From positions 13,819,879 to 13,883,878 of the forward strand of contig ML681995.1 of NCBI GenBank assembly GCA_007922195.1: 64,000 nt of DNA, written 5' to 3'. A program made the position numbers and the translations under genes. The notes under the pieces were generated by a model. That model did not search any database. It saw nothing but the letters and a program-made list of their open reading frames with translations, and was not told the origin of the DNA. Shown here in pieces: positions 42,401 to 53,245 of the stretch (positions are counted from its first letter, which is position 1; every line of letters starts with the position of its first letter). Source of the DNA: Podocnemis expansa. Its lineage: Eukaryota > Chordata > Testudines > Podocnemididae.

Positions 42401-43985
42401 AGAACAGTGACTTGAGTGGAGTTTGGATTTTCTGACAGTTCCATAGCCTTTCAAACAAGTCAAAACACCTGAAATCATTTGCAATAAAGAAGGCTAATCA
42501 AGGACATGTCTAGTTTCACCACTTTTTAAAAACAAGATAGGAAGTTAAGTGAACTGAGTGAATGATTGATTCCAAACTGACTCATTGATTTCTCTTCTCC
42601 AAATGACCTGCCGTCTGGTAGTTTCAGTTTCTTCCCTTCCCAGGACTAACAGAGATCAGCAGTTGTGGATCATGTGAAGAAGGGAGATTATGTTGGAATG
42701 AGCTTTTCTCTCATTATTTCCATTCTAGCTTGCGAACAATCCTCTTCTTGTAAATTCAACATTCTATCTATCTGTGTTTCAAGGTTTTGTCTGATTAAAA
42801 CTACACACACACCCCTCCATAAAAGAAAGTGAGGGCTAATTGTTGTCTGTGGCTCTTACCCATATTTCCTGTAGAATTCTGACAAGTACTTCCAGAGTTT
42901 TCCAAATGACAATGCATCTAATCTGAACTGCATTGGTGCAGCTTCAGCTTTCAGTCACACTTCCTCTAAAAGCAATGAGTGCAGCTCCATTCCCAAATTG
43001 GGACATTTGAAAAATTGCTCATGGTGCAGATCCCTCAGTTGACCAATGTGTATTTTGACAGACTCAACAGGCTGGCATATTCCAGGCCACTAAGAATTGT
43101 ATGGGTCACCAAAGACATATCCCTCATGAATCACTATATGTGTCATACTTCAAAAGACTATGTATATGCATAACAGACATTTTCCAGTGTGATTATTAAC
43201 TATCAGAACTCTGTAAACCAGTCATCTCCCATCAAATGTTGTGGTTCAGCCAGGACAGCAAACAAATCTTAGGCCCAGCCCAGACTTCATTCTTTCAAAG
43301 TCTTTCATGCATGCTTAACATTAAACAGTGGGAGAAGTCCTACTGTTTTCAATGAGACTTTTGCATTAAAATTAAGCTCATGTTTAACTCTTTATAGGGT
43401 GTAAAACTGTCAGAGGAAAATACTAAGAAAAAGTTGATCATCTGCTTATGGCATCGGAATGGGACTGAGGAAATCTGGATACTCTCCCTAGCTCTGTTGT
43501 CGCTATTGTCACCTCGATTTCCCATTTCAGAAATGAGTGGAATGTTGTAAGGCTAAGTCCATTAATATTTGGAAGTGCTCAGATGTTAGGGTCATGAGCG
43601 CTATAGAAAAAACAATAACTAGAAGTCTTCTTTTTGCCGACACATACAGATTTGACCCCTTTGTGGTTTTTTTCAGGTCAGACCAGCATGTTGTAACCAT
43701 AAAGCAGAAAATGCAGAGGTGAAAATCATTAGGTTTCACAAGCAGGGTAACAGGAATGCACATTCTAAACTTGGAGCCTCAGAGGAGGAGAATGGGGAAC
43801 TGAAAAGCTGCTATGAAGAGGAAATAACTAGGTTTCCTAAGATGTGGCCTGTACAATCAGCTGTCAAAGCATACTTTAGCTATTAGCTTGTTCTTCTTTA
43901 TGGCAATTTCCTTCTTCTATCTTTCTGTTGCTCTCAGAATAGTAATAATTAATAGCCAATCCAGTTTTGGTCCTTATATTTAATT
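42401..43985. other. No clearly recognisable feature
   Basis: AT-rich, no gene. A diverged 'gtcctactgttttcaatgagac...ttaagctcatg' phrase near 43335-43385 is a piece of the dispersed repeat described at 41285-42400. The remainder is unidentified. Confidence 0.4.
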
Positions 43986-44009
43986 GTGAGAATACGTGAA
44001 GGTTATGTA

Positions 44010-44235
44010 GGGCCTGATCCAAAGTCCATTGAAGTCAATGACAAGAAATATGATCTAATCATAAAGTATTGGACTGGTGGTCAGAAGATACCTGATTCAG
44101 TATTCTGCTTAGCCACAGACTTTCTGTGGGACCTTATGCAAATCACTCAAGCTACTTTGCCTCATTTTCCTCTCTGCATATGAAACAGAGGTGGGAGACA
44201 TTGATATTTCTGTCACAGGCTGCAGTCCAGACCAC
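44010..44235 (+). repeat. MIR SINE, preceded by a 'gcctgatccaaag' dispersed repeat
   Basis: GGGCCTGATCCAAAGTCCATTGAAGTCAATG at 44010-44040 is a common reptilian repeat phrase. It is followed by a plus-strand MIR: TATTGGACTGGTGGTCAGAAG, CTGATTCAGTATTCTG, TGTGGGACCTTATGCAAATCACTCAAG, TTTGCCTCATTTTCC. Confidence 0.7.
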
Positions 44236-44972
44236 TAAGGAATTGTATCACTTTTTACCTTGTAACCCTGAAAGCCTCCTAATGCTTTGCTATTGTAACT
44301 CTCACCTTGGGCTACTCAAAGTCAGCAACAAGCCTGTGGGTCACACCCTGAGTGTCTGTGAGCAATACAGCCAGTCTTGGTCCAGCAACTCTGACTCCAG
44401 CAGCCTGTCCATAGCCCTATTCTGGTTTCCACCAGTTTTGATTACAACCAGAAGGGTAAGCTCAGCACACTTGCAGTCCTGAATTCTCCAACAGCCTTGT
44501 GCTTTGCAGTGTCTAGCCCTCTCTTGGACTGTTCAGAGGAATAAATAAGGCTTGTTCCTTTAAAGAGGAAAAAAAAGCATCTCATGGCATGTTAACCTAT
44601 CTGGGGCAATATACTCTTCCATTTAAACTCAGCACTGAGTGGATTTAAAATAAAAATAAAGCTAACTTAACAGTAGGACAAAGGATGAGTGATAGAGTAA
44701 ATGGAATACAGTTATGTAGGTTACAAGGAAATAAATATGAAAATATGCATCTCAAAATCTACAACATAATGGAATAGGGTACAGGATCTGTTCTAAATAG
44801 TTTCTTTCACCAGTCATTCCTCTTCCCAGCCAGGTGGACTTTTTCAGTCAGGACCTTGCACAGAAGTATAAGATCCCTATTTTCCTTCTTTTTTTAGGTG
44901 AAAGATCTTTGCCTAAGCAGGTTTTTCACCACTGTTCAGTATCTAGAATCTTTCCTTGATGGAAGTACCTAT
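44236..44972. other. No recognisable feature
   Basis: No gene or named repeat. The 118-codon frame 44126-44482 starts inside the MIR and is not supported. Confidence 0.4.
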
Positions 44973-45084
44973 GGCTATGTCCACACACAGACAGTTAAAT
45001 CTATTTAACTTAAATTGATTTAATAAAATCGCTATAAAGATCATTACATCAATTTAAGCTAAATCAATTTAACAAGTCCACACC

Positions 45085-47312
45085 AGAAAGTCAAGCTGAA
45101 CTAGCATGTCCAGAAGCCAGGCAGAGTTAGACCTTGCAAAGGGAATCAAAACCAATAGTAAAAGCTTCTTCAGCCATACAAATAGAAAGAAAACACAGAA
45201 GGATGAAGTTGGACTACTATACACTGAGGATGGGGTACAGATCAAGGGTAATCTAGGCACGGGTGAATATCTAAATAAGTACTTTGCCTCTGTCTTTAAT
45301 GCTGGTGATGGTGAGATTGGGGACAGAGGTTGGGCAGCTAATGGGAATGAGAATGTAGAAGTGGAAATTACCATATCTGAGGTGAAAGCCAAGCTTCAGC
45401 TGCTTCATGGAACTAAATCGGGGGGTCCAGATAATCTCTATCCAAGAATATTGAAGGAACTTGCACATGAAATTGCAAGGCCTTTAGCAAGGATTTTTAA
45501 AGTAATGGTGAACACAGGGGTTGTGCCTTATGACTAGAGAATTGCTAATGTAGTCCCTATTTTCAAGAAAGGGAGTAAAAGTGATCCAGGTAACTACAGG
45601 CCTGTTAGTTTGACCTCAGCAGTATGCAAGGTCTTGGAGAAAATTTTGAAGGAGAAGGTACTTAAGGATATTGAGGAGAATGGCAACTGAGATAAAGTAC
45701 AACACGGCTTTACAAAAGGTAGGTCGTGCCAGACCAACCTGATCTCCTTTTTTGAGAAGATAACAGATTTTTTGGATAGAGGGAATGCAGTGGACCTAAT
45801 TTACTTAGATGTCAGCATGGCATTTGATATAGTTCCACACAGGGAATTATTAGTTAAATTGGGGAAGATGGGGATTAATATGAAAACAGAAATGTGGATA
45901 AAGAACTGGTTACAGGGGAGATTACAGAGGGTCATAGTGAAAGGAGAACTGTCTAGCTGGAAGGAGGTTACTAGTGGAGTTCCCCAAGGATCTGTACTGG
46001 CACCCATCTTATTCAACCTGTTTGTTACTGACCTTGGCACAAAAAGTGGGAATGTGATAATTAAGTTTGCAGACAACACCAAGCTGGGAGGTATTGCTAA
46101 TACAGAGGAGGCTCGGGATAGCATACAGAATGATTTGGATGACCTTCTAAAGTGTAGCATTAGAAACAGGATGAATTTCAACAATGGGAAGTGTAAGGTC
46201 ATGCACTTAGGGACAAATAACAGGAATTTTTCTTATTAGTTGGGAATGCATCAGCTGGAAGTGATGGGGAGAAGAAGGACCTGGGCGTACTGGTTGATCA
46301 CAGAATGACAATGAGTAGCCAATGCAATGTGGCAGTGAAAAAAGCTCATGTGGTCCTGGGGTGCATCAGAAGAGGTATTTCCAGTAGAGATGGGAAGGTG
46401 TTAGTACAGTTATACAAGGTTCTGGTACGACCTCACTTGGAATATTGTGTACAGTTCTGGTCACCCATGTTTAAGAAAGATGAAGTCAAACTGGAACAGG
46501 TGCAAAGAAGGGCTACAAGGATGATTCGTGGAATGGAAAATCTTTCCTATGAGAGACAACTTAAAGCGCTTGGTTTGTTTAGTCTAACCAAAAGAAGGCT
46601 GAGAGGAGATATGACTGCTCTTTATAAATCCATTAGAGGGATAAATACAAGAGAGGGAGAGGAATTATTTGAATACAGCGCCAATGTGGACACAAGTACA
46701 AACAAATACAAGCTGTCCTTCAGAAAATTTAGGCTTGAAATTAGATGCAGATTCCTGACCATCAGAGGAGTAAGGTTCTGTAACAGTCTACCAAGGGAAG
46801 TGGTGGGGGCAAAAACCTTAGGTGCCTTCAAAACCGAGCTTAATAAGGTTATGGAGGAAATGATATGATGTACAATGTAGCTTGGCCATTGTCTGTCTTT
46901 TACTACTGGTGAGGGGTATGATAGTGATCTGGGAAGGGGCATTAGATGGAGTGGGTTCTGAGTTATTACAGGGAAGTTTTTCTTCACCTGGCTGTTGTGG
47001 ACTTGCCCTCATGCTCAGGGTTTAACTGATCACCATATTTGGGGTTGGGAAGGAATTTTCCCTCAGGGCAGATTGGCTTGGGTGCTGGTTTTTTTTGCCT
47101 TCCTCTGTAGCATTGGGCATGGCTCACTTGCTGGCTGATTCTCTGTATTAAAGTCTTTAAATCATGATTTGAGGACTTTAATAGCTCAGTTATGGGTTTG
47201 AGGTTGATTGTAGGAGTGGGTGGGTGAGGTTTTATGGCCTGCAGAGTGCAGGAGGTCAGACTAGATGATCACATTGGTCTCTTCTGACCTTAGTGTCTAT
47301 GAGTCTATGAGA
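45085..47312 (+). mobile_element. CR1 LINE, 5'-truncated (~2.2 kb)
   Basis: The largest retroelement in the window. It retains the ORF2 region from the linker between endonuclease and RT to the C-terminus (45106-46868), then a ~440-bp 3'UTR. The UTR ends GACCTTAGTGTCTATGAGTCTATGAG, i.e. TCTATGAG octamers. The endonuclease domain, ORF1 and 5'UTR are absent. It inserted into the short DNA transposon at 44973-47678. Its 3'UTR serves as the reference for the fragments at 4500-4606 and 21640-22560. Confidence 0.95.
45106..46868 (+). pseudogene. CR1 ORF2 (reverse transcriptase) pseudogene
   Basis: ORF2 would encode the protein that reverse-transcribes CR1 RNA at a nicked target. Conserved blocks in order are GGPDNLYPRILKEL, FKKGSKSDPGNYRPVSLTS, QHGFTKGRSCQTNLI, DLIYLDVSMAFDIVPH, GVPQGSVLAPILFN, KFADNTKLGG, then after a frame change KKDLGVLVDH, RPHLEYCVQFW, RRATRMIRG and LGLFSLTKRRLRGD. 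Breaks: TAG at 45535-45537 and TGA at 45688-45690, each sitting where tryptophan is usual; TAG at 46237-46239; and a frameshift between about 46220 and 46270. The RT catalytic box is FADN instead of FADD (codon 46075-46077 is AAC), so even an unbroken copy would lack the second catalytic aspartate. It ends with TELNKVMEEMI and a stop. The similarity to CR1 RT is strong and plain. Confidence 0.93.
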
Positions 47313-47678
47313 CAGGACTTGCTACTTCGATTTAGTAGAGGGCACCATAGAGCTGTAGCAAGATGGCTCCCTAGAAGGGCCATGCCCCCACCCAATATAT
47401 GAATAGAGGAAGGTGCCCTGGGAAAGAGAAGGGCAAAAGTGTTAAAACAACTGTTAAATTGAAATAACACATCTACACTGTGTTATTTCGATATAACGGT
47501 TGCAATCTACGTGTCGTTTTGATTTTCAATGACGTTCTATTGAATCGATCTAACTTTCTTTGTTTTGAAATGATGGAGCTCATCATTTCAAAACAAGAAA
47601 ACATCTTGTGGACCAAAGCTTTTTAAAATCAAAATAACCAGCATTATTTCAATTTAAAACCTGTGTGTGGAGATACCC

Positions 47679-49125
47679 TATCTTTCTCAGCTTGCAAGAG
47701 CTCTGCTCACTTTTCACTGTCTAATGATGAATAATTTAGGGATTCTCTACCCATCCCCCCATCCCATTATATAGTCCAGTAAGCCTCTGAAAAGCATCCT
47801 GCGCAAAGTTCATTAACCTTGCTTCAAGGGAAAGGATGGCCTCATGTTGTTCTTCCCTTCCTCTGGTCTTTCTGTACCCTTGCTGATTTCTATGTAAATC
47901 AGGTTTCCACAGTTTTTGGTCACACCTTACTTACCGTAATTTCTCTGGAGACAAGTAAATAGCTGAGATGCTCCTTCCTGTTTGGGACAAACCTATTTCT
48001 CCCTTTGTTTGAGTCACAGAGACAGTAAAGCCTAATATTAATGAGTGTTCATAAATCCTAATGGAACGTTAATACAGACAATTCACTTTTGTAATACAGT
48101 AATATTGTCTACAGTGAGGAGATTCAGTTGCTGATCACTTGTGTTTCAGTCCCTTCAGCTTGTCCTTATGGAACAGTAAACCTTTGCAACAAAGCTTCTC
48201 TCTCTTTCTGGGTATAGACACCATACTGTTTCCTCCCTCACTTTTTAGATTTAATTTACCTCATATGTAAAAATGAACACTCATTGTCTTTGCCTGATGA
48301 CCAGGCTAGTTAGAGAAGCAAAGACATTCTTTTATCTAGGGCAGGCATGTTTACCAACACTCCTGACATGCTTAAATTCTTGTTAGTTACAATTTTGACA
48401 CATATCCATGACTCTTAATACACATCCTGTACATGTATTACACAAAAATATTAATAATCAGTGAGTTATTAGTTTTCAAATAATACTCACAAGGCATATT
48501 GTTTACTAATATTATTACAATACTGTGTAGGGTGTGAATACTGGGTCACAACTTTCTATTGAACAAAGAAGTGAGAATAAAATCCATTGTGCTGGTGCTC
48601 TGGTTATTGGCCTATCCAGATACACAGAATTCAAAGACTTCCTTTTGATTTTGGATGGTGAGCTAGATTACTTTGTTTTTTCTGTCTTAAAGTTCACCAA
48701 GTCTGCTAGAATAATAGACTCAGGGCAGGGTTAAAGTCAGTGGGAAATGTTTTTATTGTTTCGTGTTTTATTAAACTTACTCTTTCTATTGATTCTCCTT
48801 CTCATACTAATAGCACACACCGTTTCTCAAAGGAAGAAGTACAGAGCTTGGAAAGGGAAAAATAATCATCTCGAATGCAGAATCAAGGCCAGTGCCTACC
48901 CAGGCAAAACTCTCATCAACATCAGGAAGTGATTTACCTCCTATGGGCCACAGGTCTGGGCCTGTAGACCCCTTCCCCCACTCCCACTTCTGCTATAAAT
49001 ACACATATGTACATACATCAGCCACCAGTTTGTCCTATGGATGGGCCCCAGGAGACTGAAGTGTCCTTATGCCAGCTTTGTCCCTGACCTTCTGTTATAT
49101 CTGGCTATCTTAGTACTTAGCTCTT
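47679..49125. other. No recognisable feature
   Basis: About 1.4 kb, AT-rich from 47850. Small frames (48534-48734, 48747-48932) have no recognisable content. Confidence 0.4.
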
Positions 49126-49129
49126 ATGT

Positions 49130-49270
49130 CGTTCTTTTCACCCATAGATCTCAAAGCCCTTTATCAGGGAGAGTCGGTATGATTATTCTCATTTTACATT
49201 TCAGAAAACTGAGGCATAATTACTTGACGAAGGTCACACTTGACCAAGGTCACACAAAGGCACACACACA
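49130..49270 (-). repeat. MIR SINE
   Basis: Order on the plus strand: AGATCTCAAAGCCCTTTATCAGG, GATTATTCTCATTTTACATTTCAG, AAAACTGAGGCATAATTACTTG, GAAGGTCACAC. This is the reverse complement of the MIR 3' half. The last part, GACCAAGGTCACACAAAGG, looks like a small tandem duplication of the core. Confidence 0.75.
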
Positions 49271-51229
49271 CAAGTACAGAAGACTGACTTAACACATTGG
49301 TCTGTAGACATTTGTACCCCAACCCTAATTAATCAGGTTTTCTTCAAAACTTAGTTGGCTGAGTCTTGATCCCTGAACACAAATGGTTTTTCTGTTGTTC
49401 ACTACTTTCAGTTTGAAGGGAAAAGCAATAGATACCAGGCTGTCCCATTCCATTATAAAGCACTTACAAATACTTCACCAATCACATGGTTCACTTAACT
49501 GAATAATCAACCCATAATTGTTTTGTCAAAATATGTGTCATCTTGGGTAACAGATCATCCAGTAGGCTTCTCCTCTGCATTGTTATTAGCAGGCTGGATT
49601 GTGAAGTTCTTTTAATTAGAAAGAGAAATCTCTGTATGACTCATGTTGCTCCTTTTTGCCATCCCAGGGTCAGGGAAACACAGCACTGCCCAAATTTCCA
49701 CAGGCTTTTCATCCACCATGCTTTGTCCTCAAAAATCTGGAGAATAAGATCTCCAGTGTACACTTGGAACAATCTTCCTCATGTACTCTGGGCTTTTGGA
49801 CCCAGAGCACAGTCTTTGATGTGCAAGATATAAATATGATTCTTGGAATTGCCCAGTCAACAAGAAAAAATTGTAATATCCCAAATGGACAGGAGGGGAG
49901 CAATTAAGTATATAGGAAACACCTGGTTAGAGGGTATCCATTGTTTCCTTTTGATGTTAATCACTGTACCTAAATCTGGAAAGAATAGGCTCTTTCAGCC
50001 CTCAAATACTGTTTCCTTCCTAGCTGTTATTGCTCTGAGGAGTCTGTCCTTCCCTAAGATTTCTGCTTTAGAGATAACTAAAACCACCTGCTTCTGTGAA
50101 TCTTCTCAAACCTTAGCAAGTCAATGTCCACCTATTGCTTTGGTCATTTAAATTTAACTCTATCTTAGGTTTTTCTGAGGCACATCTCCCAGTTGTGTCT
50201 GAGTGCTGTACAGCAATTAAAAATTGCACTTAGTGTGCCTTAAATGCCAATTTTATCACTATTTCTCTTGATCTTGGCTTGTGGATCATATCATATGCAA
50301 ACCATATAGTTAATCTTGTCTCTTCTTGTTCAAAGCCCAAATATCTTTTATAGCTTTGCTAAAAAAAATTTTTTTCTAAATATTCTGCTTGGTATTTCTG
50401 ATCCAGCATGTTGCTTCCTTCACACATTTATTGAATCCACATAACTTTGGTCAAGCCCCTCACATGTATCAGGCTGGTGCATTTCTATCTGCCTGCCTGC
50501 ATAATTTATTCATCTCTGTATTTTCCAATACTTGCAGACCTGGGGACCGACTCTGATCTTGTGCTGCTTTTGCACAGAAGTCACTTTACTGACATCAGTA
50601 AAATTATTTACAATTGACACCATTGTGAAATCAGAAACAGCCCAGGGCTTCAACTATATTGTCATAGGGCCTAATCTTCCATTGGGCTGAATTAGAAATT
50701 GCTGTGAAAAGCTTGTGATTTATTCCAGCTGAAGATTCAGGTTCGGTAGTGGTGACTGGTGGTATTTTGATGAAAATTTTGTGGTTCACCACATCTTCGA
50801 AGAACCCCAATTCAGTCATCTTCTCCCTGTACTCTGGGTCTTGGCTCAGGGCCCTGGACTCTTCTTAGGTGGTTGTTTTCTTATTGCCAATCGCCACCTG
50901 CATTCATTGAGTTTCTGAATCCAGACTCAAAATTCTGAGTTGCCCCTGTTCACTTAACCACAGCTATTCAGGTGCATATGAATTCTCAGCTGTGCAATTT
51001 TTCCTACATTCTTCCCACTCCTCTTCACTGAGAAAGACATATAAAAATTCACCAAGGAAATCTCCATGAATCCATAATTTAACCTGTGTTAAAAATCCAT
51101 ATTTGAGAAATGGACACAGTAGTGAGAGGCAAAGTAGGAACCTCTTCTATAATCAATTAGTTTCCAGCAGCATGCTCCAGAAGCATGTCCCTTTCTCAAC
51201 ATCACCTTCTCAGTCTTGAGAAATTCAAC
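49271..51229. other. No clearly recognisable feature
   Basis: No gene. Near 50535-50640 the string 'gaccgactctgatcttgtgctgc ... gaagtcac ... gacatcagtaaaattatttac' resembles a diverged 'gaagtcaatggagttacac' dispersed repeat but is weak. Frames of 96, 83 and 102 codons overlapping at 49543-50151 are unsupported. Confidence 0.35.
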
Positions 51230-51234
51230 TTGTA

Positions 51235-51305
51235 TAAATTGGCAAAGTTCCATTGGCTTCAATAAAAAGATGTCAATTTACACCAGCTGAGGATATAACC
51301 CAGTG
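51235..51305. repeat. Short dispersed repeat fragment
   Basis: GGCAAAGTTCCATTGGCTTCAATAAAAAGATGTCAATTTACACCAGCTGAGGATATAACCC is one half of the palindromic 'ccagatcctcagctggtgtaaatc...' repeat seen whole at 37677-37754. Confidence 0.55.
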
Positions 51306-52030
51306 CCTTGAAGATGCTAGGGACCCGTAATTATGTGGACAGCAAAATGACACTGAACTGTTCCCCTGCCTGTGGGGCACAGACTGGAGAACAGGAAATC
51401 TTAGGTGGGCACAGAGCTCCACTTCAGCATGTCTCTGGGACTCATTCAGTTGACAGCAGAAGGGTGGATCCTCAGACAATTTAAATAAATGGCAAGGCTC
51501 CTGTTGATCCCAAATTGTTAGCACCTCTGAAAATCGACATTGAGTTAGATGACTAAATCCAAATATAGGTACTTAGATTTAGGAACCCAGGTCTGAAAAC
51601 TGTGGCCCTTCTGCCCAGCCCCACAGCTGCTCTGAGTGCTTTATAGTACCTTTTATTGTCCTTTTGACAGTGCCTTGAATAATGAAGAGGAGGATGACAG
51701 GGCAGGCATCCAGTGTTCCCAGTGGTGCTGTTTCCTTGTCTGGCTGTTTTTTCTCAAGCTGCCAGCTGGTGCTGACACTCGGCTTGTTTTTTTTCTCTTG
51801 GGATGCATTCTTTCGGTGGAAGATGCCTCAAATCCTTGTGCTACAGCAGTAACAGTGGCAGAGCTGTGTGCAGGCTTCTCCAGTTAGAGGATGGTTGTGT
51901 GACCAGCTTTCTCTTCTGCCATTCCCCACGTACACACCAGTTTCTTTGTACCTTAACAATCCCATTTTCTTTGATTTACACCCTCCCCTCAATGAGCTCT
52001 TCAGTCTTCTCCTGGCCTTTGGCAGACCCT
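51306..52030. other. No recognisable feature
   Basis: No named repeat. The 83-codon frame at 51636-51887 and its neighbours lie in three phases plus the opposite strand and are not supported. Confidence 0.4.
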
Positions 52031-52039
52031 GTAATTTCC

Positions 52040-52145
52040 AGGTGAAAACAAAAGGCCCAATTCTCTCATTCACACTGATGTGAATTAGGAATAAATGAAT
52101 AGGCAGTAATGGTGTGAAACTGGTTTAAGTGAAATCAGAACCATG
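52040..52145. repeat. Dispersed 'gtgtgaa...gtttaagtgaaatcagaa' repeat
   Basis: GGCCCAATTCTCTCATTCACACTGATGTG and GGTGTGAAACTGGTTTAAGTGAAATCAGAACC resemble the common reptilian repeat with 'gtgtaactgagatcagaatctggccc'. Diverged. Confidence 0.4.
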
Positions 52146-53115
52146 CTCTCAATTCTGTATAGGCACCACCTCCCATTTCTGATTAACCCAGAATTGCCTT
52201 TTGTATCCTGAAAATTTCCTCATGCCCCGTCCCCCTTTTTTTTTATTTTGTTGAAAGTACTCAAAAAGGTCAGACACACAGGAAGGGACAGCCTCTCTGT
52301 GCTTGTCCAGAAAAAAAGCCCTTATGTTACAGGAGACAAGCATCTTACAGAAAATGAGGGAATTAAGGTGTGTGGGGGGGAAGGTCATATAAGCAAAGTG
52401 TCATGTGGATGATGAATGGACCATGTTATGCTAGTTCCATTTCTTTTCAGCCTAACACCAGCTGACCCTCACCCAGCTATTAGCCAGCTAATTTCTTGTA
52501 TCCAGAAGGGGGTCTGCAGGCGGGATTCAAAATGAGAAGTAACTAGTGGGCTCCCAGACCAGTTTAGGAAGGTCAGCCCAAATGTTGGGGGAAAATATGG
52601 ATGTTAAGACCAAGTTCATTATTTTTTTCCCATTTAAAGAACACTTCTGATTCTCCTTACAGTTGCATAAATCCAATTAATGTCATTGACTTCACTGCTT
52701 TTACTCTGGATGTGAATCAGTATAAGTGAGTTCAGTGGGGTAATTCAAAATCTGCAGAAAGCCCCCCCCCCCCCCGGATACATTGCTGCCTACTTTAAAC
52801 AGAATTCACCCGTATGAGACATCAGGACATAGTCATCTCCTTCAGACTGGTACACTGTTCCATTCTCTGCTGCGGCAGCGCATCACCTGTAGAGGTCATC
52901 CATTTCATCAGAATATTAAACATGGATTAGTGTGGAAGCATTTAGACCTGGACTACAGAGCAAAGCTACTAGGTAAAAATATTTAAACCTGGCAGGTCAG
53001 CAACCCAATGCTGTATTCATTTGGGGATCTGCTTTAAGTTAAGTGCAATTCTTCCGCAGCATTTGCGGCCTTCACTAGCTCTCTCCAGAGGCAATTTGAT
53101 TTATCCCTGTGTTAT
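52146..53115. other. Mostly unidentified; one dispersed-repeat piece and a C-run
   Basis: GCATAAATCCAATTAATGTCATTGACTTCACTGC near 52664-52697 with GTGAATCAGTATAAGTGAGTTCAG is a diverged piece of the same dispersed repeat as 52040-52145. A run of 14 C lies at about 52763-52776. No gene. Confidence 0.4.
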
Positions 53116-53119
53116 ATTA

Positions 53120-53245
53120 TTATTTATATTGAAGTAGCACATAGCAGTTCCTACCCAGATCAAGACCTCATTGTGCTAGATGCCTGACAGACATTCTGTA
53201 AGAGACCTGAAGTCTCTCTTGAAGGGTTTATAATCTAAGGGGTAA
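53120..53245 (-). repeat. MIR/CORE-type SINE fragment
   Basis: TATTGAAGTAGCACATAGCAGTTCC, CAAGACCTCATTGTGCTAGATGCC, GTAAGAGACCTGAAGTCTC and GAAGGGTTTATAATCTAAG keep the order of the SINE at 25835-26095. Confidence 0.65.

Larger units (their letters stand above)
44973..47678. mobile_element. Short DNA transposon split by a CR1 insertion
   Basis: The left end GGCTATGTCCACACACAGACAG and right end GTGTGTGGAGATACCC are inverted repeats, followed on both sides by AT-rich 'aatttaaattg/caatttaaa' arms. The two halves (44973-45085 and about 47313-47678) make an element of about 480 bp once the CR1 is removed. The right half contains additional self-complementary stretches (TTTCAAAACAAGAAA near 47586 with TTTGTTTTGAAATG near 47559). 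The 8-bp duplication is not clear. Confidence 0.7.

Noticed and set aside
46622..46987. A 121-codon minus-strand frame
   Set aside because: Antisense shadow of the CR1 ORF2 relic; the sense strand carries the conserved blocks.
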